A DNA stretch of 11,318 nucleotides from DATEJJ01 sp051986465 (GTDB taxonomy: Bacteria; Actinomycetota; Actinomycetes; Mycobacteriales; Micromonosporaceae): NCBI GenBank assembly GCA_051986465.1, contig JBPYFB010000030.1, positions 1-11,318 on the forward strand, in the 5' to 3' direction. The position numbers and the translations under genes were made by a program. Shown here piece after piece: positions 5,578-11,318 of this stretch. Each line of letters opens with the position of its first letter. The stretch's first letter is position 1. Below the pieces are notes generated by a model. It ran no database searches and was not told the DNA's origin. It saw only the letters and a list, made by a program, of their open reading frames with translations.

Positions 5578-6624
5578 ATGATCATCGATTGCCATGGCCA
5601 CTACACGACCGCACCCGCGGCGCACACCGCATGGCGCGAAGCTCAGCAGGCGGCGTTTCGAGACGGGCGCCAACCGCCGGCGTATCCAGCGATCCCGGAT
5701 GACGAGATCCGCGCGTCCATCGAGAACAGCCAGTTGCGATTGATGCGCGAGCGCGGCGTCGACCTCACCGTCTTCTCGCCGCGCGCGTCCGCCATGGGGC
5801 ACCATTTCGGCGATGAAGCCGTCAGCACCGCCTGGTCCCGCGCCTGCAACGACCTGATAGCCCGGGTCACGCAGCTCTACCCAGCCAGCTTCGTCGGTGT
5901 GTGCCAGCTGCCGCAGTCGCCCGCGGCGCCGATCGCTCACGCGGTCGGCGAACTCCGCCGCTGCGTGGAAGAGCTGGGCTTTATCGGCTGCAACCTGAAC
6001 CCAGATCCCAGCGGGGGCCACTGGACGTCGCCGCCCCTCACCGACCGATTCTGGTACCCGTTGTACGAAGCCATGGTGGAACTCGAAGTTCCCGCGATGG
6101 TCCATGTCTCGGCAGTCACGAACGCGAACTTCCACGCGACCGGCTCGCACTACCTCAACGCGGACACGACGGCGTTCATGCAACTGCTTCAGTCGGATCT
6201 GTTCCGGGACTTCCCGGAGCTGCGACTGATCATCCCGCACGGCGGCGGCGCGGTGCCGTACCACTGGGGGCGCTTCCGCGGGCTCGCCGACATGCTCGGC
6301 CGGCCCGCGCTGAGCGAATCCGTCATGACCAACGTCTTCTTCGATACCTGCGTCTACCACCAGCCCGGCGTCAACCTGCTGTTCGACGTCATCGATATCG
6401 ACAACATCCTGTTCGGTTCGGAGATGGTCGGTGCCGTCCGGGGCATCGATCCAGAGACCGGCCATCACTTCGACGACACGCGCCGCTACGTCGATGCGCT
6501 GGGGCTCAGTCCGGGCGATCGACACAAGGTCTACGAGGCCAACGCGCGGCGGGTGTACCCGCGTCTCGATGCGGTGCTGACCCGGACCGCCGCGGCCCAG
6601 CCGCCCGCGGCGACTACAAAGTGA
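5578..6624 (+). CDS. ligJ: 4-oxalomesaconate hydratase (amidohydrolase superfamily, LigJ type)
   Basis: A 348-residue protein starting at ATG 5578, with AGGAGA 7 bp upstream and 68 bp after the dioxygenase stop. It is of the ACMSD-like amidohydrolase family and very like LigJ as I remember it: MIIDCHGHYT, VFSPRASAMGHH, GFIGCNLNPDPSGGHW, IIPHGGGAVPYHWGRFRG and FGSEMVGAVRGIDPETGH. Metal ligands and catalytic residues are visible as H6 and H8 (HGH), H176 (MVHVS), H221 (PHGGG) and E282 (GSEM). LigJ adds water to the OMA tautomer to give CHA, the substrate of the aldolase encoded first in the operon. It is the last gene of the unit, and its final 11 bp overlap the convergent HxlR gene. GalB of Pseudomonas putida does the same reaction with an unrelated fold, so this cluster uses the sphingomonad-type enzyme. 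Confidence 0.93.
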   Translation: MIIDCHGHYTTAPAAHTAWREAQQAAFRDGRQPPAYPAIPDDEIRASIENSQLRLMRERGVDLTVFSPRASAMGHHFGDEAVSTAWSRACNDLIARVTQLYPASFVGVCQLPQSPAAPIAHAVGELRRCVEELGFIGCNLNPDPSGGHWTSPPLTDRFWYPLYEAMVELEVPAMVHVSAVTNANFHATGSHYLNADTTAFMQLLQSDLFRDFPELRLIIPHGGGAVPYHWGRFRGLADMLGRPALSESVMTNVFFDTCVYHQPGVNLLFDVIDIDNILFGSEMVGAVRGIDPETGHHFDDTRRYVDALGLSPGDRHKVYEANARRVYPRLDAVLTRTAAAQPPAATTK

Positions 6625-7111
6625 CGCTCATGGCCTGGTCGTAGGCGGCTTGTAGCCGCTGGCTCGGGCGCGGCGCAGTGGGGTCTGGCCGCGGGATGCC
6701 GAGGTGGAGTTCACGCAGCTCGTCCATCATCCCGGCCACGAGCTTGGGACCACTGTCGCGCAGCAGTTCGGCGCGGACCCGCAACCGCTGGGGACCGTCC
6801 CGGTGCGCCAGGCCCCAGTTGCCCAGCGCGACCATGATGGGCAGGGTCTGAATTCCCGCCTCAGTCAGGGAGTACATCGCCCGCTGCCCGCGGTGGGCGT
6901 CCTCGCGGGTGAGCAGACCCGCGGCGGTGAGCTGTTTGAGCCGACTGCTCAGGATGTTGCTCGCGATCCGCTCCTCGGAGCCCACGAGCAGCTCCCGGAA
7001 GTACCGGCGATTACCGAACATGACATCGCGCAGCACCAGCATCGCCCACGGATCGCCGAGCACCTCGACGGCGGCGTTGATCGGACATCCCGAACGCGGC
7101 GCGCTCTGCAT
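6614..7111 (-). CDS. HxlR-family winged-helix transcriptional regulator
   Basis: A 165-residue protein. ATG 7111 is chosen because a GGAGGGAGGG stretch lies just upstream and homology begins at SGCPINAAVEVLGDPWAMLV; the frame extends to a TTG at 7141 without a ribosome site. The HxlR hallmark N-terminal cysteine (C9) is followed by the GDPWAMLVLRDV helix. FRELLVGSEERIASNILSSR and LKQLTAAGLLTRE contain the recognition helix (about 49-67), and the wing ends in MYSLTEAG. A 60-residue C-terminal tail follows the core. It is divergent from the split-barrel gene across a 93-bp spacer with two related TTGCA-centred repeats, so it most likely controls that gene and itself. Redox or thiol/aldehyde sensing through C9 is known for some relatives and is only a possibility here. 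Confidence 0.9.
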   Translation of the reverse strand: MQSAPRSGCPINAAVEVLGDPWAMLVLRDVMFGNRRYFRELLVGSEERIASNILSSRLKQLTAAGLLTREDAHRGQRAMYSLTEAGIQTLPIMVALGNWGLAHRDGPQRLRVRAELLRDSGPKLVAGMMDELRELHLGIPRPDPTAPRPSQRLQAAYDQAMSVTL

Positions 7112-7130
7112 CCTGCCCTCCCTCCCGGCT

Positions 7131-7189
7131 AGTGATTGCAATCTACCATCACTTCGCCTAGGCTCGGGTACTGGTTGCAGTCCGCAACC
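7131..7189. promoter_or_regulatory. Divergent promoter with paired TTGCA repeats (putative HxlR operators)
   Basis: Two 13-bp direct repeats, AGTGATTGCAATC (7131-7143) and ACTGGTTGCAGTC (7170-7182), match at 10 positions and lie 39 bp apart. The first contains the perfect palindrome GATTGCAATC (7134-7143). The second forms half of the inverted repeat GGTTGC-N5-GCAACC (7173-7189). On the plus strand TTGCAA (7136-7141), a 17-bp spacer and TAGGCT (7159-7164) make a good promoter, so the repeats sit at the -35 and around the expected start site (about 7171). This is a classic repressor arrangement. Binding by the adjacent HxlR protein is inferred. Confidence 0.5.
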
Positions 7190-7204
7190 GCTAGGAGGTC
7201 GCCG

Positions 7205-7855
7205 ATGTCACAGCTCGCAGCAGGCAATGGCTTTGACAGGGCCATCGGTGACTCCGGGGACGTGGACCCGCTGAGCCTGGCCCGCCGGGGTGGACCTCGG
7301 CGACGATCACAGGGAGGAATCATGTCCGCTCATCCGGCCGACGCCCCGGCCATGCCGCAGACCAGCCTCGGTCCGTTCTCCTCGCCCGGCGCCAGCCCGA
7401 TCCCGTGGGCGGCGACGGAGTCGGCACTGCGCCGGATCCAGAAATTCCAGCTGTGCACGGTACGCCGGGACGGCCGCCCCCACGTGACGCCGTTGCTGGC
7501 GATCTGGGCGCTCGGCGCGATGTGGTTCACCACCGGCGACAACGAACAGAAAGCCAAGAACCTCGGCGCCAACCAGTACTGCGCGCTGACCAGCGGAACC
7601 GACACCCTGACCGGCGTGGACTACGTCATCGAAGGCACTGCGAGTCTGGTCACGGACCGGGCCACCAGGCGAGCCGTGGCGACCGCGTTCGAACAGGCAT
7701 ATGGCTGGCAGCTCACCCGCGAGGACGGAACCTGGTACCAACTGGGGGACGCCGTTCGGGCCGGCAATGTTCAGCTCTACCGGGTCCGGCCGGACAAGGG
7801 GTTCGCCTTCGCCGCCGGTAGCGAATCGTCCCAGACTCGCTACCGGTGGAGCTGA
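7205..7855 (+). CDS. Pyridoxamine 5'-phosphate oxidase-like (FMN/F420 split-barrel) protein
   Basis: Two in-frame starts each have a good ribosome site: ATG 7205 (AGGAGGT, 216 residues) and ATG 7322 (GGGAGGAA, 177 residues). The domain needs only the shorter form, so the true start may be 7322; the extra 39 residues, starting MSQLAAGNGFDRAIGD, resemble nothing I recognise. The split-barrel core contains ALRRIQKFQLCTVRRDGRPH, then VTPLLAIWALGAMWFTTGDN, EQKAKNLGANQYCALT and DYVIEGTASLVTDRATRR. This is the pattern of small PPOX-class proteins that bind FMN or F420 and reduce or bind small molecules. Cytoplasmic; substrate unknown. It is divergent from the HxlR regulator, a common regulator/oxidoreductase pairing, which suggests an inducible detoxification or redox role (inference). 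Confidence 0.8.
   Translation: MSQLAAGNGFDRAIGDSGDVDPLSLARRGGPRRRSQGGIMSAHPADAPAMPQTSLGPFSSPGASPIPWAATESALRRIQKFQLCTVRRDGRPHVTPLLAIWALGAMWFTTGDNEQKAKNLGANQYCALTSGTDTLTGVDYVIEGTASLVTDRATRRAVATAFEQAYGWQLTREDGTWYQLGDAVRAGNVQLYRVRPDKGFAFAAGSESSQTRYRWS
7815..7846 (+). terminator. Perfect 10-bp hairpin at the end of the split-barrel gene
   Basis: CCGGTAGCGA (7815-7824) and TCGCTACCGG (7837-7846) are perfect inverted repeats around a 12-nt loop, ending 6 bp before the TGA at 7853-7855. It lies where two convergent transcripts meet (the permease gene ends at 7893 on the other strand), so it may stop or slow transcription from either side. There is no following T-run, so it is not a standard intrinsic terminator. 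The last codons of the gene impose the sequence, but a perfect 10-bp stem by chance is unlikely. Confidence 0.45.
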
Positions 7856-7892
7856 GGACACGGTGCCTGACTGCGCACGCCGCCCTGCCCAG

Positions 7893-8639
7893 TCACGCGT
7901 CGCGGCGGTGGATGACGACGAACGCCAGCAGGGCGGGTACCGCCACCCAGGCGCCGAGCGCCACGTAGTCGACGGCGGCCGGGGCTGGATTGGTGGCCAT
8001 GATCCGGTTGCCTACCGCTCCCGGCAGGTAGTGCCAGACGTGGTCGCGTACCCATGCCGGAAACAAGCCGCCGAGCAGGGTGGGGCCGAGTCCGAGTCCC
8101 AGCACGGCGAGTACCGCCGCGATCGTGTTTCTCAGCAGCGCGCCCAGCGCGACGCCTAGCAGCCCCATTGCCGTGAGGTAGCCGCCGGCACTGAGCACCG
8201 CCTGTGCCGAGCCTGGGTCGCCGAGACCGACTGCGCGGTGTTGACCGGCCAACACCGCTTGACCACTGAGGAACGCGGTGAGGCTGATCGCCGCGCCGAC
8301 ACCGGCGACGATGAGGCCGACGGCGGCGAGCTTGGCCGTGAGTAGCCTGCCGCGCCGCGGTACCGCGGCGAGCGTGGTGCGGATGCTGCTGGTGGTGTAC
8401 TCGGAGGTCATTGTGAGCACGCCGACCACCGCGAAGGTGATCTGTCCAAACCAGACACCGAGCAGGCTGATGCCGGCTGAGTCGAAGGTGCCGCCGCTGA
8501 CCTGCACCTTGCCGGTGCCGATCCCGACCGTGATCAGCATGGCCAGGCCCACCGTGACGGCGGCGCCGACCAGGAGCAGCCAGTAGGTGGAGCGGATCGA
8601 GCGCAGCTTCGTCCATTCGGCGGCCAGGGCGTGACTCAT
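7893..8639 (-). CDS. ABC-2 type transporter permease
   Basis: A 248-residue integral membrane protein starting at ATG 8639, overlapping the ATPase stop by 4 bp (ATGA). About six hydrophobic segments can be read near residues 19-40, 57-78, 100-125, 148-168, 171-193 and 223-243. The N-terminal amphipathic MSHALAAEWTKLRSIRSTYW (an EWTKLRS motif) and MTSEYTTSSIRTTLAAVPRR after the second segment are characteristic of actinobacterial ABC-2 permeases that work with a separate ATPase as drug, lipid or peptide exporters. The transported compound is not shown. Divergent sensor kinase and response regulator genes beyond the ATPase suggest the exporter is induced by envelope stress or an antibiotic (inference). 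Confidence 0.9.
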   Translation of the reverse strand: MSHALAAEWTKLRSIRSTYWLLLVGAAVTVGLAMLITVGIGTGKVQVSGGTFDSAGISLLGVWFGQITFAVVGVLTMTSEYTTSSIRTTLAAVPRRGRLLTAKLAAVGLIVAGVGAAISLTAFLSGQAVLAGQHRAVGLGDPGSAQAVLSAGGYLTAMGLLGVALGALLRNTIAAVLAVLGLGLGPTLLGGLFPAWVRDHVWHYLPGAVGNRIMATNPAPAAVDYVALGAWVAVPALLAFVVIHRRDA

Positions 8640-9550
8640 GACCGTACCGCCTCGCCGGCGTACTCCACGCTGTCCTGAGTGAGTTGCATGAAGGCGGCCT
8701 CCAGCCGTGCCCGCTGCGGAGTCAACTCGTGCAGTGCGAAGCCGTGCTCGGCGGCGATGTCACCGATGCGCGCGGCCGGCATCCCGCTGACCACGAGCAC
8801 CTGGGCGTCCTGCCGCACCACATCGGCGCCGGATCGGGTCAGGGCATCGGCCAGCGCCTCGGCCTGCGGCGCGACCACCCGCACCTCGGCGCGGGTACCG
8901 GACGCGACGAAGTCCGCGACACTCGTCTCGGCGACGAGCCGCCCCCGACCGATCACGACAAGCCGGTCGGCGGTGTCTTCCATCTCGCTCATCAGGTGGC
9001 TGGAGAGGAAGACGGTACGCCCCTCGGCCGCGAGCGCCCGCATCAGCGACCGGATCCAGGCGATGCCTTCGGGATCGAGACCGTTGATCGGCTCGTCGAA
9101 CAGCAGTACCGGCGGATCGCCGAGCAGCGCGGCCGCGATGCCGAGCCGCTGGCGCATCCCGAGCGAGAAGGCGCGCACCCGCCGGCTGGCGACGCCGGCC
9201 AGACCGACCTGTTCCAGAACCTCGCCCACCCGGGTACGGGCGATGCCGTTGCTGCGCGCGAGAGCCAGGAGGTGGTCGTAGGCTGACCGTCGCGGGTGGA
9301 CCGCCGAGGCGTCCAGCAATGCGCCGACGTGCAGTAGTGGCCGTACCAGTTGGTGGTACGGGCGACCCGCGACGGTGGCGGTGCCGGCGGTTGGCCGGTC
9401 CAGGCCGAGCACCATCCGCATGGTGGTCGACTTGCCAGCACCGTTGGGACCCACAAACCCGGTGACCACACCGGGTTCCACCCGAAACGACAGGCGATCC
9501 ACCGCCAGCGTCTTTCCGTACCGTTTGGTGACGCCATTCACCTCGATCAT
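8636..9550 (-). CDS. ABC-2 exporter ATP-binding protein
   Basis: A 304-residue ATPase starting at ATG 9550, with GGAGA 5 bp upstream. Walker A GPNGAGKS is at 34-41, the signature SLGMRQ at 129-134, Walker B VLLFDEP at 148-154 with catalytic E153, the D-loop NGLDPEG next, and H185 (SSHLMSEM) as the switch histidine; all are intact. A C-terminal domain of about 90 residues after the nucleotide-binding core is typical of the DrrA/CcmA-like exporter ATPases. It is translated together with the permease that follows and powers export at the inner membrane face. Unlike the LivG protein at the left of the window, it keeps the full catalytic set. Substrate unknown. Confidence 0.93.
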   Translation of the reverse strand: MIEVNGVTKRYGKTLAVDRLSFRVEPGVVTGFVGPNGAGKSTTMRMVLGLDRPTAGTATVAGRPYHQLVRPLLHVGALLDASAVHPRRSAYDHLLALARSNGIARTRVGEVLEQVGLAGVASRRVRAFSLGMRQRLGIAAALLGDPPVLLFDEPINGLDPEGIAWIRSLMRALAAEGRTVFLSSHLMSEMEDTADRLVVIGRGRLVAETSVADFVASGTRAEVRVVAPQAEALADALTRSGADVVRQDAQVLVVSGMPAARIGDIAAEHGFALHELTPQRARLEAAFMQLTQDSVEYAGEAVRS

Positions 9551-9640
9551 GGTTATCTCCGCGTCCCTCGCCGGTGTCGGTCAATTCGACCTCCCGGCCC
9601 GAGCCGGCGGAAGCGCCCGACGTCGTGCGCCCGAACGACC

Positions 9641-9674
9641 AAAGTCGGTACGGCCGGCGGCGAGGTGCGACTTT
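9641..9674. repeat. Short inverted repeat in the exporter/kinase divergent region
   Basis: AAAGTCG (9641-9647) and CGACTTT (9668-9674) form a 7-bp inverted repeat with a 20-bp spacer between the divergent exporter and kinase starts; both arms are followed by a GTAC nearby. It could be a binding site for the response regulator encoded downstream, but a 7-bp repeat can arise by chance. Confidence 0.25.
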
Positions 9675-9697
9675 CGTACTGGCTGACGGTGCCCTCT

Positions 9698-9733
9698 ATG
9701 ACGGCGGCTCGTTGTCCGCCTACTGTGCTGTCA
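9698..9733 (+). promoter_or_regulatory. Predicted promoter giving a leaderless kinase mRNA
   Basis: ATGACG (9698-9703), a 17-bp spacer and TACTGT (9721-9726) place the expected start nucleotide at about 9733, which is the A of the kinase ATG. No ribosome binding site precedes that ATG, which fits leaderless translation, common in actinobacteria. Confidence 0.4.
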
Positions 9734-10887
9734 TGGGCGCCATCGCCCGCCGGTTCCCTGCCGCGCTGCGCCGGCCCGGCCCGCTGCGGGACATCGCCGT
9801 GGCGGGTGCCACGGCGCTCGGCGGGGTCGGCCTGGTGCTCGGCGACCCGAGAAAGTTCGGTCACCTACCGGGCGTGCCTTGGTGGGCGCTGGTCGGTGTT
9901 CAGCTGCTGAGCGCCGTATGCCTGCTTGCTCGCGAACGGGCACCGCTGACCGCTGCGCTGGCGGTCGCGGCGTTGTCGGTCGTGGCGGCCACACCGGCGG
10001 CGGCAGTGGCGACCTACGCCGTCTTCGCGTACGGCGTACCGGTGCGCCGCGCCTGGCTGGTCACGTTCGCCATGGCGGGGGTGACGGCGCGGCCGTGGAT
10101 GCTGGACGTCTCCCGTAGCCGCGACGGCGGCTTCACCGTCGACCTGCAGCTGATGCTGGTCGCGGTGGTGATCGCGGCCGCGCTGGGGGTGCGCCGGCGG
10201 CGGGCCGACGCGCGCAATGCCCGCGCGGCTCGCGACCGTGCGCTCTACGCCGAGCAGGCGCGCGCTGACGAGCGGGCGATGCTGGCCGCCGAGATGCACG
10301 ACGTGATCACCCACCGGGTGACCCTCATGGTTTTGCAGGCGGGCGCGCTGCAGGTCAGCACGAGCGATGACGCTGTGCGCCAGCAGGCCGACGAACTGCG
10401 CCGATCCGGCCAGCAGGCCCTGGGCGAGCTGCGTGAGCTGCTGTCCGTGATTCGCCTGGGCGTACCGACGGAACCGAGGCACCGGGCCGAGCCGGCCATG
10501 CTCGACCTGACCGAGCTGGTCGCCGCCTCTCGCGGTGTCGGCATTCCGGTCGAGTACATCGCCGACGGCAGCCCGCTGCTGATGTCGACCGTGGTCGCGC
10601 GCACTGCGTACCGCGTCGTTCAGGAGTCGTTGACAAACGTGCGCAAGCACGCTCCGGGCGCCACGGTCGAGCTGACGGTGCGCCGCGAGAACGACAACCT
10701 CCTGCTGACCGTGCGCAACACCGGGTCTGCCGCGGCGAGCGGGCAGTTGGGCGATACCGGCGCCAGCGGCGGGCTACACGGCCTGCGCCAGCGCGTGGAA
10801 CTAGTCAACGGCAGTCTCGAAGCCGGCCCACGCCCGGACGGCGGCTTCGAGGTGTGCGCGGTGCTACCCGCCGGAGCTACCCGATGA
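9733..10887 (+). CDS. Sensor histidine kinase, NarL/DesK-type (HisKA_3)
   Basis: 384 residues from ATG 9733; the frame extends to a GTG at 9574, but that start has no ribosome site and the added 53 residues look non-coding. The N-terminal part holds several hydrophobic segments (for example VAGATALGGVGLVLG, WWALVGVQLLSAVCLL, LTAALAVAALSVVAATPAAA and LMLVAVVIAAALGV), so the sensor is membrane-embedded with little extracellular loop. The dimerisation/phosphoacceptor helix reads ERAMLAAEMHDVITHRVT, with H189 as phosphoacceptor. The HATPase domain has the N-box ESLTNVRKHA (N302) and the G-box GGLHGLRQRVELVNG. It overlaps the response regulator by ATGA and is divergent from the ABC-2 exporter, the usual context of cell-envelope or antibiotic-sensing systems. 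The signal is unknown. Confidence 0.9.
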   Translation: MGAIARRFPAALRRPGPLRDIAVAGATALGGVGLVLGDPRKFGHLPGVPWWALVGVQLLSAVCLLARERAPLTAALAVAALSVVAATPAAAVATYAVFAYGVPVRRAWLVTFAMAGVTARPWMLDVSRSRDGGFTVDLQLMLVAVVIAAALGVRRRRADARNARAARDRALYAEQARADERAMLAAEMHDVITHRVTLMVLQAGALQVSTSDDAVRQQADELRRSGQQALGELRELLSVIRLGVPTEPRHRAEPAMLDLTELVAASRGVGIPVEYIADGSPLLMSTVVARTAYRVVQESLTNVRKHAPGATVELTVRRENDNLLLTVRNTGSAAASGQLGDTGASGGLHGLRQRVELVNGSLEAGPRPDGGFEVCAVLPAGATR

Positions 10888-11318
10888 TCCGGGTTCTCGT
10901 GGTCGACGACGAGCGCCTGGTCTGCGCCCACCTACGGACGATTCTGGGCGCCGCGCCCGACATCGAGGTGGTTGCCGAGGCGTACGACGGCGCCGAGGCG
11001 GTCGAGGCGGTCCTGCGCTACCGACCCGATCTGGTCCTCATGGACCTGCGCATGCCCGGCGTGGACGGCCTGACCGCCATCGAGCAGATCCGCCAGCTCA
11101 ACCCACAGTCCACAGTGGTCGCACTCACCACGTTCGATTCCGACGGGTACGTGCTGCGCGCGATGCGCGCGGGTGCGGCCGGCTACCTGCTCAAGGACAC
11201 CGCCCCGGATGATCTGGTTGACCTGGTACGGGTGACGGCCGGCGGCCACCTCGTCTTCTCCCCGTCGGCCGCGCGCCGGCTCGTCACAGCATCCGAAGAC
11301 GTACTCGACGCCCAGGCA
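10884..11318 (+). CDS. NarL/LuxR-family response regulator (partial, 3' end beyond window)
   Basis: 145 residues are visible; the gene runs off the right edge without a stop. ATG 10884 overlaps the kinase stop TGA (ATGA). The receiver domain is complete: MIRVLVVDDE with the acidic pair D8-D9, phosphoacceptor D54 (LVLMDLRMPGVDG), the conserved threonine in ALTTFD (81-82) and K103 (GYLLKDTAPDDL). This receiver type is normally followed by a LuxR-type helix-turn-helix, which must lie beyond the window. It is the cognate partner of the sensor kinase and probably controls the divergent exporter (inference from position). Confidence 0.92.
   Translation, partial: MIRVLVVDDERLVCAHLRTILGAAPDIEVVAEAYDGAEAVEAVLRYRPDLVLMDLRMPGVDGLTAIEQIRQLNPQSTVVALTTFDSDGYVLRAMRAGAAGYLLKDTAPDDLVDLVRVTAGGHLVFSPSAARRLVTASEDVLDAQA

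Noticed and set aside
7112..7141. TTG start for the HxlR regulator
   Set aside because: It overlaps the putative operator and has no ribosome site; ATG 7111 has one and matches where the family begins.
9574..9732. GTG start 53 codons upstream of the sensor kinase
   Set aside because: No ribosome binding site, non-hydrophobic residues unlike the family N-terminus, and a likely promoter sits inside the stretch.
1..11318. CRISPR arrays, tRNA/rRNA genes, insertion sequences, integrase or phage genes
   Set aside because: No regularly spaced repeats, clover-leaf-like tracts, transposase motifs or terminal inverted repeats were seen on either strand.

Overview
The window is GC-rich with consistently strong third-position G/C, long overlapping open frames and GTG starts. 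It carries HxlR, NarL-type two-component and ABC-2 export genes of typical actinomycete style. I infer a high-GC actinobacterium (streptomycete, micromonosporal or pseudonocardial type) but cannot name a genus. No rRNA, tRNA, CRISPR array or insertion sequence was seen.

Layout. (1) 1-977, minus: livF (cut by the window edge) and livG, the two ATPases of a branched-chain-amino-acid-type (HAAT) uptake system. (2) 1378-2384, minus: an alpha/beta hydrolase followed by a small muconolactone-isomerase-family protein. (3) 2385-2745: a divergent control region. (4) 2746-6624, plus: a catabolic operon of 4-carboxy-4-hydroxy-2-oxoadipate (CHA) aldolase (LigK/GalC type), 4-oxalomesaconate tautomerase (LigU/GalD type), a type I (VOC-fold) extradiol dioxygenase, and 4-oxalomesaconate hydratase (LigJ type). 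(5) 6614-7855: a divergent pair of an HxlR regulator and a flavin/F420 split-barrel protein. (6) 7893-11318: an ABC-2 exporter (ATPase plus permease, minus) divergent from a sensor kinase and a truncated NarL-family response regulator (plus).

How it works together. The aldolase, tautomerase and hydratase form the complete lower branch from 4-oxalomesaconate (OMA) to pyruvate plus oxaloacetate, as known for gallate and protocatechuate 4,5-cleavage. No LigC-type dehydrogenase and no LigI-type pyrone hydrolase lie in the window. The ring-cleavage enzyme is not the usual LigAB/DesB-superfamily (type II) gallate dioxygenase but a catechol-2,3-dioxygenase-like type I enzyme. The simplest reading is a gallate or 3-O-methylgallate-like pathway built on an unorthodox dioxygenase, with the esterase-like hydrolase and the small isomerase-like protein supplying an extra step.

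A shared 12-bp near-palindrome (ATTGTCAACAAT type, usually followed by TCTG) occurs once before livG and three times in the divergent control region. It overlaps plausible -35 elements. This ties transporter, hydrolase/isomerase and ring-cleavage operon into one likely regulon, probably run by a GntR-type regulator that is not encoded in the window. The HxlR/split-barrel pair and the exporter/two-component block look like separate modules.
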